A stretch of 64,000 nucleotides of DNA from Micropterus salmoides (GCF_014851395.1 NW_024040485.1:19475276-19539275); one strand, 5' to 3'. Counted from the first letter of the stretch, positions 1 to 13,158 are shown. Numbers and translations are program-made. The notes: generated by a model from the sequence alone, not told the origin.

Positions 1-1096
1 CATCCCTGGTTGATTGTTCTCCTTTTGTAACCTGAAAATAACCTCTCAAGTGGCTATGCGGTCTATGGCTATGTCGCCATACTACTTAAGAAACAAACAT
101 TCAAATGTGTATCAAAGGGTTTGTGACTAAGCATGTTTTATTATTTCTGTCTGGTGGTGTTTGCAGGGCTACACTTATGCTTATATAGAGTATTGGTGTC
201 TTTAACCTAATAGACTACACTGCAGGCTACACTGGGTTGCTGTAGGCCTGCTGGAGATATGGGCTGCTAACTACATGCTTTGAACATGTTCAAAGATGTG
301 GTTTAAATAGACAGCAGGTGGCACTGTTACTCTGACGTGGAGCGGCCGAATCACTGCAGAGGAATAACACCTCCTCTTGAGCACAGGCAGCATGTGGACA
401 TCACGCACATGCACACGCACGACACACACGCATGCAGTGATGGAGAGCAGCGAGGGGTGGTGTGTGGTTAGCGGGTCAAAGGACCTGCCGAGAGCATTTC
501 ACAGACACTTGACACACAAACGCACCTCTCAATCAGACTCACTGTCTGTTACTGAAATGAGGAGTGGTTGATCACGGACACATCTGCTGTCTGATTTCTG
601 GCTGATTTGTGAGACCAACGTGTGGCAAGGTTGACTGTCTTAAAGCTATTGGTTCCCTGTCATGAGTGATTCTTTGGTGTGTTTGCATCCTTTCATCAGG
701 AAAACCAGCAGAGGTTCCTTAACCAAACACCTCCCTTTTCAAGGCTTTAACACAGACCCACAGTGTGGTTTAGTCTGTATGGATTTTCTTTGGTTTTCAG
801 ATGGATTTACTAAACTCCTGGAGTGATTGTTTGAGGGCAAATCTCTTGAAGCTACTGGATCTTTGGTTTGAAGAGTCACAATTTGAGATGCAGATTAAAA
901 AGACACATGGAGCGTTGAGAAGATCTGATTCATCTGCACAAGTCATCACCACTTTGAGTAGATGAATCAGATGAGTGGCCTGAAGCCACACACCCTGTAG
1001 CTCTGCAGGATTTAGAGTTAGAGCCCACTGCTTCAGTGATAAACATTCCCCCCCTCCATCATCCATGCATCTGTTGAACAATCCGTCCTGCCACCA
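1..1096 (-). other. onecut3 3' untranslated region / downstream flank
   Basis: This lies just beyond the onecut3 stop codon on the minus strand. No coding exon is recognisable on either strand. A minus-strand AATAAA (read as TTTATT at 137-142) is a possible polyadenylation signal and would give a 3' UTR of about 0.95 kb. The true transcript end may instead lie outside the window. CA-rich sequence at 395-430 is a short simple repeat. Confidence 0.45.
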
Positions 1097-1440
1097 TCAG
1101 GCCTTAGAGAAAGTGGCTGCAGTGGAGGTACCGGGTTGGATTGGTGAGGCGTTGTTGTTTCCGTGAGGAGTTTGCCCGTGGCCGTGCACCCCGTGACTGT
1201 GCTCCTCTGTGTCCCAGCGGTCCGTACAGCGGCGGCGTGAGTTCATGAAGAAGTTGGAGACGGTGGAGAGCTCCAGGCCCAGCTGCTGGGAGATGGTGAT
1301 CTGCATCTCCTTGGAGGGGCGGCGGTTCTCTCTGAAGATGGCTACCAAGGTGCGACGCTGCAGGTCGGTGAAGACCAGTCGCTGCTTCTTTGGCATCTGA
1401 TTGCGGTCTCGTCCTCGGTCCTCCTCCTTACGTTTACATG
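1097..1440 (-). CDS. onecut3: onecut3 exon 2 (homeodomain and C-terminus)
   Basis: This is the terminal coding exon, 344 nt. It opens in phase 1 and completes the codon begun by the last G of exon 1. It encodes the linker CKRKEEDRGRDRNQ, the divergent homeodomain and a 38-residue tail rich in His, Gly, Asn and Ser. The stop TGA is read from TCA at 1097-1099. Confidence 0.95.
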
Positions 1441-3098
1441 CTGGAGAGAAAAAAGGAGAGGCATAGAGGAAAGGAAGGGAGAGGACAGAACATAAGATTG
1501 GAGTTTTATTGGAGATTTTCTAGGGTCCGGTAAATGTATTGAATACAAAACACAGGATTTTGTGGGAACTAACAAATGAGGTAACCTAATGATGACATAA
1601 AGGGAAATACCAAAGACTTTAAGACAAACAAATACAATTGTTAAAAGGGTTAGTCAGAGTGTGAAAGCAAAATGTTAAAAAAAAAAAAGACCAATGGAGA
1701 TGCTTGTGTGCATGTATGAATGTTTTAGTGTTATCACAGGTGTGATATTATAGTGGAATGTGTGTAGCTCATTGTTAAAATGTGAATGTAAGCTATATCA
1801 CGACTGTATGATACAGGTAGAAAATAACTAATATGAAGCTGAAACTAACAGATTATAAACTAACATTCACACTTAACATGTGACATGAGGGAATCCAGGC
1901 TACAAAAGAGGTAATGAAAAAGTGGAAAGGCAGAAAGAAAAGAAATGAGTCAGTGAGTTGACATCAGTGAGTGGAAGAGACCTGATTAAAACTTCTTTCT
2001 GATTTTCAGATTCTAAAACTCAAAACTGAGATGTCTGTAACACAGTAGCACTTTCCAAAGACGTTAGCCTGAGTTTAATCTTGCCTAAACCAGTACTTTG
2101 AAAGCAAAGTATCAGACCACCCTTGGGATCTTTTGATGGCCATTATACCATTGCTTTCTCAAGTTTCAACCTTTAAAATGTTGTATGACTTATATTAGGC
2201 CTATTGCTATTTCCCAAACGTTGTTAGATTGATTTCTCTGTTCCTTTATTAATGTATTTCATTGTGGTATATAAATCAACTTTAGAAGATCTGAAACTAA
2301 CAATCAAACATTAGGCTAAAGGGTAATTTTCCCCACAAACACGTATGATTGTATTATAGCTGGTGGAAATCATACTTTTCAGCTGTTGAGGTGACTATCA
2401 ATCCCAAGATGTTGAACTGTCCTTGAATGTAAGGTTATTTTTGGTAATAACAAAAAAAAACACAAGTGTTCATTGGGATAGATTCCTTATTTCAAGCAAG
2501 TTTGAAATAGGCTATCTACATGTTGATTTTCAAAGTGCAGTGAGATTAGCTGAAACCAGTGGCCATCTGGAGGATAGGAAATCAATCTAAAAATGTAGGC
2601 TTGGAAAATAGTCATCAGTAATGTAAAGTGGGTTGTCCAGTGTGTGGATGATGGGCTAGCCTATAGCTTAACATGCAAAAGCTTCAAAGGGGTCCTTTAA
2701 AGTTAATACAGAGGTTACATGTGGGAGGAGGAGGGAAAGTTTAATTGTTATTATTCCTAACAGTTATATATTGTTTTATTTCCCCTGTCTAAAGATACAG
2801 TTCTCTTTAGAAAAGGAGGTTGTGGTGGTTGAACAGTTTTCATTGTGGGTCCATTTGTCTTGTCGAAACTGGCTCAGGAGCGTGATCATGTGAAATGCTG
2901 ACAAAGAAGCGGTCTGCCGTGCCTAGCTGCACCGTCAGTAGGCTCGGCTCTTGCTGTGGAGACTGGAAGGAGTCTGTTCTGTTCTGCTGCCCTAAAAAGC
3001 TGCAATGATCGATTTTCCGCGGTTTTCTCCCGAACACGTGGTCCAGTAATCAGGGCTCCCTTCCCCACCCGATCGATCCCCATCGATCCATGAGACCG

Positions 3099-3133
<35 letters not shown>

Positions 3134-5638
3134 TGTGTAGGCTATGTGTGGCGTGAGCGTTTGTGCACTGCCTTCGCGTTGGGGGAGTATAGCTGGCGAG
3201 CGCGCTGTGTGACAGACAGATGAAGAAGAAATTGTTTATCTGTGGAAGAACAAAGGATATGTGGCGGTAAATAGTGGCAGTCATCCAGTCTGAGAGCTCT
3301 GGAGTAGGGCAAAGGATAATGTGTGGTTGATTATTTTCATTAAAAATATGTGGCCTGCTGGCTTGCATGGCAGAAAGAAACAAAGTGAGGGTGTAGCATA
3401 TTTACCCCAAGTGTTTGTGCACGTGTGGGCCAGGAGGGGAGGAAAAGATGAGAGGAGAAAAGGTGGGAGAGAGGGAATAAGGCAGTGTGGAGGTGGTGTA
3501 TGCAAATGATTGATGACTTTACAGCTGGTTTAGACAACAGCAGTAAACAGATTTGACTGGGGGGGGATCAATATGAATGTGCACATGTGTATGCATGCCT
3601 GTGTGTGAGCTTACATGTGTTTGAATTGCCATTGTTCATGCTTTGTTACTGCAAGCAAAGCATAATTGCAAGATATTTTTTCCTCAGCAGAATGTAGGGC
3701 ATGTTTGTCCTGACATTAGAGCCTCCACAGATACATCGCTCCATGCCTTCTTCACCTGTTTTCCTCTTGTTGTTTTTCTCAATTGTTTTAATTTGCCCCC
3801 AGATTGATAGCCCCCATATTGATTGATCCGCACTTCAGAACCATTTCATGGAACGTTTATTCAATTGGTTCAGGCCCAGCCATGCCAGAATCTCCTCGCG
3901 GCTCTCTAAGTGCTGTCTCAAACCAAACTCAATACTCCCTAATGTAATGACTGAATGCTAGTGCTAATATAGTGATAATTTAATATGTAATGCCTGTTTT
4001 CGAACAACTTGTGCTACCGGCCATTTTACAATGCCAACACCACTCTGGTTCTCCTCCATCAACTCGAATGCAGCTCTGCAGCTCTGAGGCCTGCAGAGCA
4101 ACGCAGCCGCCATCCAGACCGAAGTGAAACGAGAGAGAAGGGGCAGAGGACTGGGGAGGAACAAAGTGCCTGAGTGTACAGGGCCCTCATGTGAAGAGGA
4201 CCCACAAAATTACTAGATGAAAAGAAGTGGAGGGGCCCAAAGACAATGCCTATGCAGGGACCAGAATTTTGCTATACGCCCCTGCCAAGTTAGCACAAGG
4301 CCTGGCCCTGGTCAATACATATTTCAGATAATCAATAGATACATTTCAAATGAGAGTCCTCTGGCTCCCTGAAAGCTCCCTTCCACAGCAATGAATAGGA
4401 CCACAGGGAAGGTAAAGAGGGAGCTGCTCATTAAACCGACCTCTCTTGAGACGAGAACCAAACCATCACAGGCTATCTTTAGTTGCCTCATTATCAAATG
4501 GGCTTTTCTGAAGAGACATGCGGTGGCGCTGAGCAGTCTCAAGTGGCACTTGCTCATGTCTTCTCTTTCATATGTCCTGGTGTCAACGATGCCAAAGGTC
4601 TCAGTCAACTACCACTTTCGCTGATCCAAAGATTAACTCTAAATTGTGCTCGTACCTCCTTTAAGAGCTGCTCAGCTTGATTACTTAAGTGGCTGCTGTT
4701 TCTACTTTTCCTTTTGCTGTCTGTAAGACTGTGCACTTATACATGATGATGAGAAGGGAAGTAGGTGGATGGCGATTGACTTGTGTCTGTTATATTACTT
4801 TGCACGTGATAGCCTAGGTAGAAACCTACACTAAGAGTAAGCCGGCTGACAAAAACTCACTGGACTAGAAAACAATCTATCGTACTCATTCAGTTTCTTT
4901 AAAGATCGCCTTCCAGACATGTTTTAAGAAATTTAAAAATACTCTGTTTGGAATAATAATTTGTGTCACATAGGCTGTTATGATTATCTTAAAAGCCCCT
5001 CTCCTATCCAGAATCTTTGAATATGCACTTTTTCCCCCACTGGCTGGACACAAGTTGTCCTCTACTTCACTGGAAAGTCCATTCCAACTTTAGATGCACC
5101 TGAGGCTTCAGGTTTTATCATCACACTTGTATAAGTTGCACACTGGCCCCTGATTGGCTGAGTGGATTTTTGGCAGATGTAGAAGTAGAGTGTCAAACTG
5201 GCATCATTCTGCACAGTAAAGCTCAAACACCAAGTTACAAGAAGCAAAACATAATTTTTAAGACTTTAAATTCCTTCCCTAATCACTGACATTACTGTAA
5301 CAAACACAATGGAGTGTGTGTGTTGCAGGCAGAATGATGCTGACTTTAGACAGACAACAATAGGAATCTGTTTGAAGACTCTCTGCCTGCTGTGTTTTGA
5401 AATGTTGAATGTGCAGGAAGGAAACATGAGATTCTCAGGGTATCCCAGTGCAAATAAACAGAGATGAAAAGCCAATGAGTGGATGTGAGTCACATTTCAT
5501 CTATCCATATCCTGTGATGTGGTATAAAAAAAATAATAAACAAAACTCAAAAGGCAGAGAACAATATAAACAAAAATGAATTAATTTATAGTTTTATGAG
5601 TGAATTCTCAAAATCTTTAAACTTACTCATAATTTACA

Positions 5639-5705
<67 letters not shown>

Positions 5706-8700
5706 ATGGGGCATGAAGGGGCAGACGGTGAACTAACCGCACCGTGCTGCTGCTAGTCGACGCCTGGACGGACGGATGAGATCGGGCTTTGTGTCCGGTG
5801 AGACGGGCCCTCTCCCGCCCTGGACGGACTACTGCGGGCGAGAAACAGTTTGGCGTCAATCAATCTCTGTCACACCTCTCAGATGTACGGTTATTGATTA
5901 TATTGATCATATAATAGACCCAGGACTATTCATTGCTGGGAAGTAAAACGCCCGAATAGCAAATCACCATCAACCCCACCAACACACAGCAGCGGTGAAA
6001 CCAAACCCAAGCCTTCCTCCTAAAAAAAAATAGGCTACTAATTGATTAGGATTTGATTTATTTTTTTATTTTTTATTTTTGGTTTATTTTTCATTATAAA
6101 GCCCTTGTTGTCCTGTTGAGACGAGTGATCGGCAGCTTTACATCCTATCAGATATTGGCTTAAAGTCTACAAACCGTGTGCGCTACTTTTAAATGACGTC
6201 TCCCCGTTTTTCTCCTAACCAAAGAGTGCACTTTATTTACCCCCAAAACAACCCAAATTAAAGTGGGTAATTTAACTCCTAATGTTTGAGAACCTAAACA
6301 CGGTGTGAAAATAAAGAGAATAAAACGAGTTCTCGATGCAAACGAAACAAAAAAAAACAGCCACTGAGGGAAACGTTACGGCGACGAATGTTTACAGCGT
6401 GCAGAAAAATTGATGAACAGAAAGCCTAAAAAAAAAAGCTATTTTTTATATTGATGATGTAAATAGCCATGTAAAGGCATTTAAATTCGGCGTTTTTGGT
6501 TTTGGGGAAGGTGTTTTATTGAAGCCTCAAACAATGTCTCTATAAATGTTTTAATTGCCTGGAGGTGTAGGCCTATTTTTTTTAGTGTTTGCCCAAAATG
6601 TGCGGCCTGGACTGATGTGTTGTTTTTTTGTAAGGATTATAAATAGTGTGTGAAGTTGTAGACTGTGAACAGAAAACTTTTAAAAACGCTAAACAAAAAC
6701 ACGTAATTAAATATAATTCTATAGGTTTAAAAAAAATGATTGTGCTGAAGTTTAATTGAGATTTAACATTGTATAAACGAAGCCATGTGTCTCCTGTCGG
6801 CCATTATCAGATTTAATAGCCTAAGCCTATTTGACTAGAACTGATCTCGCTGAAACGAGGCTCTGCTAAAATATAAGCCTACCTGTAAGCAACCCACGGA
6901 GAAGTTGATGTTGAAAAGTTGTAATTTAACCCTGACCAGTCAGGTTTTATTTGCTCCTTTGACACCAATCTGCTGCTGACAGAAGGAGCTGTCCCTTCAG
7001 CACCAGGATGCCTTTTCCAAAAGGACATGAGGCCAAAGTGCAACCCAAGTAAGGCTGTGCTCCAAATTACATATTACAATTTACTGTAAGAGCTTGGATT
7101 AAGAAATAAACAACATTACTGACTGCCTGCCATTAATATTTATATTAAGACATTAAGGCAATTTAAACTCAATAGTAGGCAAAGTGGAGGAGAGTAGGAA
7201 CCATATATTTCTACCACCTTACAGACATCCATTTTTAAATAAAATGCTGCATCCTGTTCACAGTCTTTTTTTCATGTAGTTTGATTAAGTTTGATAATGG
7301 GATATGATTGGTTCTAATGGAGGCTTAGTGGTGCCCTAAATATCTAATTTCATCAGTTGTATGTCATTTAAGTTCATTTAATTTTTTATTATTATTAAGT
7401 TATATAAAGCTTTTCTATACACTACTATATTGTACAGCTTTTGTTTTCCTATGTGAGGACACATTTACTCTCATTCATGCTGAGTCAAAATATTTCACAC
7501 CAGTGTGCCAGTGGTGGCTATGCAAAATCAGCTCTGTCTGTTACAGAGAGAGATGAAATGAAATGAAATAAGGGTGGAAAGGCAAAGGATCTGTTTTGCT
7601 GATGCTGGTACAGAGCCAGAAGAGGAAGAAGGGGGGAGGAAGGAGGGAGGCAGGGAGGGGAGGAGAGAGAGTGAGAGAGCCGAAGAGAGCAGAAGAGAGG
7701 AAATCAATACCGATTCAGAGTGAGTCAGATAAGCCTGAACAATGTATAGTGCAGACACACTCTATAACCCAGTCACACACACACACACACACACGCCTGC
7801 ATGCACGCACGCACACACAAACACACACACACAATGGATGAAATGTGCTTGCATACCTCCATAAAGACGCATTACAAACCCCATAAAGCATTGCAACCTT
7901 TAAAATCAAATGACATCACAACCTTGGATTGCTTTGAAGATTTGCTGACCTGAGCAGAAAGCACTCATTACTACGACTGGATAGGCAACTGGATGCTCTG
8001 ATGCTCTTTGTCTACTGTAAGATGCTCTTAAGCGCTGATCTTTTTATGTTTGTGTTCACATTTCAGAGAGGCTTCCTTGTCAGTCTCTTAAATATGTTCT
8101 GATGTGAGATTTCAGCACTGGGAGTCTACATCCATGCTTGTCGGTGTCAGATCCCTGCTGTTGATATTTCACAGACATGTTTTGGTTTGTAAACAGTGTT
8201 CTTGAAAAGCACTTAACACACTCTCCTGCAGCGGTGTGTTTAGGCCATGAGACTGGTGTGTGGTCCTCAGCTGTTAACCACAGATTTTACTTTGCTTACC
8301 TAGAAGATGTTGTTACAAGCGCTAACACCACCGCACTCTGTGCCTCCCTCGTTCTTCCCCTCTCCCCTCCGTCTCCCTTATACTTATCAATTATTAAGGT
8401 CGGTATTGATCTTTTCACTACCCTGCCTCTATCTGGCTGTTCACACAAAGGCCCAAACCTGACAGCCCTCACTCAATCAATGGCATCTCCCAGCTCTTTT
8501 TCCACATGTCAGTTTTGCTTTTCTCACTTTTGCACGTAAGCCATGCCCACAGAATTTTTGTACATCCCAATTTGGTCCATTTGGATTCTTCAGAAAATGG
8601 GTGATACAGTACACTGGTATTAATCTTTCATGGCACAAACAGGGCATTAAAAGATGGGTCTGGTAAGGGAGCAGGGAGAGTGAAAAAATGGCTGTGCGCA

Positions 8701-9027
8701 TTGTTTGACTTTATGAAACAGCTCACATTCATGCTCTCCTCATGCTCCAGTCAATGATTTTTTGTTTTGTTTTGTTCCGTGGCGCCAATCTCCTGAAGCC
8801 AAACAACCTGCCTGCCTGTTGCCAGGTTAACCAGTGAAAGATTAGTGATATTACTGCCATATGCTTCAGAGAGGGAGAGGGAGAGAGAGAAAAACAGAGA
8901 GGGAGAGCACCAGGGTGTGGGAGAGAAGGGGGTTGGGAAGGGGAAACGGCCTTATTGATCTCCTGTGTGCAAAGCCAGGCAAACACTGAAAGGAACGAGC
9001 TACACTATTAATGACATTCACAGTCTC

Positions 9028-9119
<92 letters not shown>

Positions 9120-11710
9120 ATCTATCTATCTATCTATCTATATATCTATCTATCTATCTATCAATGGACAGTGCCTATAAAAGTATTGAAGTAAACTGTG
9201 TTTTGACACATTAAAATCCCTCTGATTCATCGTTTTAAAACAATAAAACATAAGAACCTCAAAGTCAATACTTTTTATAGTCATGTATCAGTCTATTGGC
9301 AGGTAAAGACACTGCAGTAATTCTGCTAAATCTGATGTTATGGTCAATAAACTGTGATGGATTGCAACATCCATCAGGAGAGAAGGATATCAAAGGTGTA
9401 ACTGTGGATGAATTGTACTGTAATACACTGACACCTGCACAGTTTTGGAAATCAATTCCTCTGAGTTATAGAGGCCATCAGTGGACTCTTACTATTTGAC
9501 ACTCAAGTGCCATTTTCAGGCAACGTAAGGCTACATTTTCTTTATGTGTGGCCCCTGTGCTTTTCAGTATCAATCAAAACTCTATTTTCTTTCTCTCCAT
9601 GTTCTTGTCTGTATTGGTGCCTGTAAGGAATCCCCTTTCCAGCTGCAATCAATACTTCATCAGAACAGTTCATGCAGCTTAAGGTTGCCTTGAAATAGAT
9701 CTGGGGATCATATGTAGGCCATGTTGGACGTAGACTTTCAATAGTATGCTATCATGCATGTTTTTAATGTTATTTTACACATGTTATTATAAGAATGATG
9801 TCCTGGGTGAGAGGCATAGTCTAATCAGAGTTTAAAGGTTCCCTAATCCTGTGAAATCAGGATGAAAATTCATGGTCACATCTTGCTCCTCTGACTCCAT
9901 GACTCAGTGTGGAAGAAGCGTCCCAGCGATCACACCTGTCCATGTTCTAAATGTAGAGCTTTTACTACAGAGTATTAAATGCAAAGCCGGAGAGACCGTG
10001 CGGTTATTGCGTCTTTCAGCTCCGATACGAGTATTGATCCGTGTGCCACATTTAAAAGGGAGAGTGGGAACTGGCGTATTGATCAGGCAGCCTGGGGTCA
10101 CCCCGCTTCTCCCGCGGAACTAGTTGGCCCAGTAGCCCCACCGCCGCTGTGTGTTTAAAGTGGGACTCGGAGAGAGGGAGTTAAAAAAAATTGTCGGGTG
10201 AGGGAAACTATTTTGAGGTTTATTGTGAATCAATTGCGATTTGCTGTGTCCCGATCAAAAATATAGACCTGCAAATTTAGCAGCCCGCATTAACCAAAAT
10301 GTACACGCCCAAAGTAGTCATCAACAGTTTTCTTTTCTAGAGCTCTTAATTCACTATAATTAGGCTTGTTCTCTTTCTACAAACATATTTTTGTTTCAGG
10401 TTTTTAGGAAATAAAGAACTAGTTCACTTTAGGGGAAGTCTCTGAGCGCTGTGTTTCAGCCGGTTGAACTGTCCGTGGTGCTGAATCTTTAAGGCGTGCG
10501 CAAGTTAAATGTGTAATTGTGTCATTTAAAATAAAAATAACGGTGGAAGGTGACCGGGCTGTTACTTCACATTGATCAGTTTTAATGTGAAATAATAGGC
10601 TAGGTAATAATGGAAGGACAGTATCTTACCGGCCAGCCGGAGAGCAGACATTCGTTGAAACTCAGGCTCCTGCAGCCACTTCCACATCCTCCTGAAGGTC
10701 TCCCGGCCTGACTTGAGCTTACTCCAGGGTTTGGGGTTCCGTAGCAGGTCTGAGAGGGTTCCTTGCGACCGGCTCAAGATCCTCTGGGCGAATATGGCCT
10801 GCGGGATGGAGTATCGCTTTAACTCGGCTGTTATCCGCTGAGCCACTTCCTTTGTGTTGATTTCCTCCGCCTGGACGCCAGACCCTGCTACTCCCTGTCC
10901 GGCTCCGTGGCCGTGCCTCTCCCGGTCCCCCAGCATCACCGCGCCGTTCGCCTGTGAGTGGAGATGACTGTGCGGGTGGTGGTGCATGCCGTTGAGGTTG
11001 GAGATCATACCGTGGCCATGGCCCCCTAAACTCCTAGCCAGGTGCTCTTGGTCACTTCGGGACAGCATGGAGGCGTGGGACTCAAACCCTGACACAGGAG
11101 AGAGCATCTTGGCGTCGGCGGAGAGGTGCGCGCTTGGCCCGTAGGCTGAGAGCGTCTGCTGGGAGTTGTGCAAAGAGCCCAGCCCGCTGGACAGCGGGGA
11201 AAGCGAGCCGTGACCCATGCCGGACACGGACATCTCTTTGGGGTAGTGGCTGTACAGGTTGCCCATGGAGGCAAGCCCCCGGTGGTCATCCCGCATAAGA
11301 GTAAAGCTGCCGCTGACGTTCCCGGCAGAGAGTCTTTGATGGGCGGCAGCATGGTGATGTGAGTGCGGGTGGTGAAACTTATCCGAGACGGTGGATATCG
11401 GAGGTAGATGCTGCAGAGGGGTCAGGGTGGTGTACGAGTTGCTAAGGCTCATCCCGTTCTCGCACATGCTGATGGACGGGTGCAGGTGTCCGGACAGCGC
11501 TGACGGGTCTGTTCGGTAGTCCCCGCCGGAGCTCTCCAGGAGCGAGGCCATGCCGGAGACCATGGCTGACCGCGCGCCGGGAGCGTGCGAGACCAGATTC
11601 CGAGGAGTGGAGCTGGGGGACGGCGACGGCCGCACGTGCGGAGAGCTCATGAGGTCTCCCGCCTGGGAGTGCGAGGAGACGCTGTGAAGGTTCTCCATGG
11701 TGAGCTCCAT
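1097..11710 (-). CDS. onecut3: onecut3: ONECUT-family CUT-homeodomain transcription factor (two coding exons)
   Basis: The coding sequence joins 11710-10630 to 1440-1097, giving 474 residues (human ONECUT3 is close to 490). Donor CCG|GTAAG at 10629 and acceptor CTCCAG|CA before 1440 keep the frame and restore Ala-Ala-Cys-Lys-Arg-Lys at the junction. The start MELTMENLHSV fits ONECUT3, whose N-terminus also begins MEL; HNF6 and ONECUT2 start differently. Visible regions are a conserved TYTTLTPLQHLPP-like block near 92-104, His-rich stretches at 113-124 and 231-252, the CUT domain at about 282-361, and an atypical homeodomain at 377-436. Helix 3 of the homeodomain has FFMN with Phe424 and Met426 (homeodomain positions 48 and 50), the ONECUT hallmark. 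The C-terminus ends in TFSKA as in ONECUT3. The family are nuclear regulators of neural, retinal and endoderm genes. Whether this is the a or b teleost copy cannot be told. Confidence 0.95.
3008..3087. promoter_or_regulatory. Cluster of three ATCGAT sites (candidate ONECUT/CUX sites)
   Basis: ATCGAT occurs at 3008-3013, 3072-3077 and 3082-3087, inside a GC-rich island of the onecut3 intron. ONECUT factors bind ATCAAT/ATCGAT-type cores, so autoregulation is possible. Function is inferred only from motif density. Confidence 0.35.
3101..3132. repeat. (GT)n microsatellite
   Basis: Uninterrupted GT dinucleotide run of about 32 bp. Confidence 0.95.
3803..3827. promoter_or_regulatory. Triple ATTGAT cluster (candidate ONECUT sites)
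   Basis: ATTGAT occurs at 3803-3808, 3818-3823 and 3822-3827, the last two overlapping. The surrounding sequence (about 3700-3920) is free of simple repeats and could be a conserved intronic enhancer. This is inference from motifs. Confidence 0.35.
5641..5702. repeat. (TG)31 microsatellite
   Basis: A pure TG run of about 62 bp in the onecut3 intron, directly abutting a CpG-richer island. Confidence 0.98.
5858..5907. promoter_or_regulatory. ATCAAT/ATTGAT cluster in onecut3 intron
   Basis: AATCAAT lies at 5858-5864 and ATTGAT at 5893-5898 and 5902-5907. These match the core bound by ONECUT proteins. They sit at the edge of a CpG-rich island (5700-5860). Confidence 0.35.
7771..7832. repeat. 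Compound (AC)n repeat
   Basis: AC dinucleotide tracts interrupted by CTGC/ATGC/ACGC units. Confidence 0.9.
9029..9162. repeat. (CTAT)n tetranucleotide microsatellite
   Basis: About 134 bp of tandem CTAT units with two short TATATA interruptions. It directly abuts a MITE-like element on its right side. Confidence 0.97.
9168..9283. mobile_element. Short MITE-like element with terminal inverted repeats
   Basis: The left end CTATAAAAGTATTGA (9175-9189) is mirrored by TCAATACTTTTTATAG (9265-9280), an almost perfect inverted pair around about 75 bp of AT-rich, non-coding sequence. The total size of about 116 bp fits a miniature inverted-repeat transposable element. No family was confirmed. Confidence 0.55.
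10033..10083. promoter_or_regulatory. Paired ATTGAT sites close to onecut3 exon 1
   Basis: ATTGAT occurs at 10033-10038 and 10078-10083, in a CpG-containing island about 0.55 kb inside the intron from the exon 1 donor. These are candidate ONECUT sites by motif only. Confidence 0.3.
10630..11710 (-). CDS. onecut3: onecut3 exon 1 (N-terminus and CUT domain)
   Basis: This exon is 1081 nt, from ATG (CAT at 11708-11710) to the donor G|GTAAG. The reading frame stays open 28 codons upstream, to another ATG at 11794. That extension (Arg/Gly-rich) has no family counterpart, so the MELTMEN start is preferred. The whole CUT domain is inside this exon, ending RMSALRLA as in other ONECUT proteins. Confidence 0.93.
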
Positions 11711-12100
11711 AGCTGAAAGGATATATGTTCGCCTGTCCCACCCTCCCCACCCTCTCCCCTGTCTCTCCCTCTCGCTCCTGTCTCTCAGGCTCACTCAGGG
11801 ACGCGCTCTCTCTCTAACCCTCTAGCCCTTCTGGAGCGATAAAATTACCAAACCGTTTGAATGCCAATCCATTGATTAAAGTTATCCGATCAATCCAGTG
11901 TGGTATAGATACGTTCTGATGTTCCGAGGAAGGTACAGAACTGAGCGTCTCCGCGGCGCCGTAGCGCTTTATGCCTTCATGTGGACGGGAGCTCTCCAAG
12001 GCTATATCTCATCTCCGGTCCAACAGCGCTTCCACTAAGAGCAGGCTGAGGGAGCGCGCCTCTGTGTATTTAAAACGTGGGGCGGGTACGAGCAGAGGTA
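11711..12100 (-). promoter_or_regulatory. onecut3 5' leader and core promoter region
   Basis: GC-rich sequence upstream of the start codon. Read on the minus strand, TTTAAATA near 12066-12073 is a TATA-like element that could set a start site around 12035. The leader contains ATTGAT at 11871-11876 and ATCAAT at 11889-11894, both candidate ONECUT sites and so possible autoregulatory input. The exact transcription start is not determined. Confidence 0.45.
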
Positions 12101-13158
12101 TAGTCTCCCTCACTGGGATGAAAACATAGCTGGTGAAAACACAATGTCTCACACTGAATATCTCAAAGTTTTAAATTATCCTAGACATAATTAGGTTTTG
12201 AGAAGATGTAAATATTTTATCTAATGCCTATGATGTTTGTATGCGGGTGCATGCGCGCGTGTATCTCGCCTGTACCTGTAGCCTATACATGACAGTCAGA
12301 CAGGTGATGCCCGTACGTGGAATATGTGTAAAATACAATCAGTATCAGTTTCCGGATACAGGAGTTCCTTACAGATAAACTTTGTTTTCCCACGGACTGT
12401 ATGCTTTTGCATTTATGCGCTTAGTGATAAACCTGATCGAAGTATTGATTGACAGAGATTAATGACGTGGCGCAGGCCGGTAAGGAGGGTTGGGTGGGGG
12501 TGAAGGAGGTCACAAAGTAAGTTAGGATCCCAACGCTGCAGACCAGTGAGAGACCAGCCTCTGGGTTGGTTTGTGCAAAGTTCACCAAGTCCAGAGATTA
12601 AGTTCAGTGTTTGATTTTATCTCCTTCGAGCTATAATAATATTGTGTAAATTAAATTTTTTCTATGACACACAAAAAATGTCATAGTCCAAAGGAAAGTA
12701 AGAGGATTCCTTAACAGCCCGGAGGAGATTCATAACCGGCCAATTTAACATTCATTAATATATTTATCAATATCACACATCTATTTGACTTAGGCAATTA
12801 GGCTGTTTGGTAACTTGCAGTTTTATTTTGAATCAACTAAAAATGTGGTAGTGCAATAACAAAAGTGTAAATAACTGTCAGTATATAACTGTATGAACAA
12901 CATAAATAATAAAAATAATATGGTAACCGAAGCTATATTTATTTTATTTAATATTGTATTGTATATTAAACATTTATTTATATTAGGCTATATATGCAGA
13001 CAGTTAGCTGTCTAATCACTCTGCTCAGTGAAATAAATGAAGAGTCGGACAGCTCGAGGAGCAGATCTACACTGGGCTCGGTAATTGATGCGTGCACCAT
13101 CCGCATCTGCAACGAAGGCCGGTATGCAGATGTTGCTTTGTTTGTTTACCTGACTGTC

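Larger units (their letters stand above)
1441..10629 (-). other. onecut3 intron 1 (9.2 kb)
   Basis: The single intron of onecut3 contains no recognisable exon of another gene. It carries several GT and tetranucleotide microsatellites, a small MITE-like element near 9.2 kb, and relatively CpG-rich islands (about 2.85-3.25, 5.70-5.87 and 9.87-10.18 kb) that hold ATTGAT/ATCGAT words. A stretch at about 4.32-4.68 kb has unusually balanced, repeat-free composition and may be a conserved noncoding element. That is inference only. Confidence 0.7.

Noticed and set aside
2886..3383. 165-codon minus-strand open frame
   Set aside because: Contains a translated GT repeat (THTHTHT) and no family motifs; a chance frame in the onecut3 intron.
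7596..7841. 81-codon frame rich in Arg/Gly/Glu then Thr-His
   Set aside because: Arises from a purine-rich tract followed by a CA repeat; low complexity, not a gene.
11026..11352. 108-codon minus-strand frame inside onecut3 exon 1
   Set aside because: Shifted-frame shadow of the onecut3 coding sequence.
11711..11794. Upstream in-frame ATG giving onecut3 a 28-residue N-terminal extension
   Set aside because: The extension is low-complexity Arg/Gly sequence absent from the family, and ONECUT3 begins MEL at the downstream ATG.
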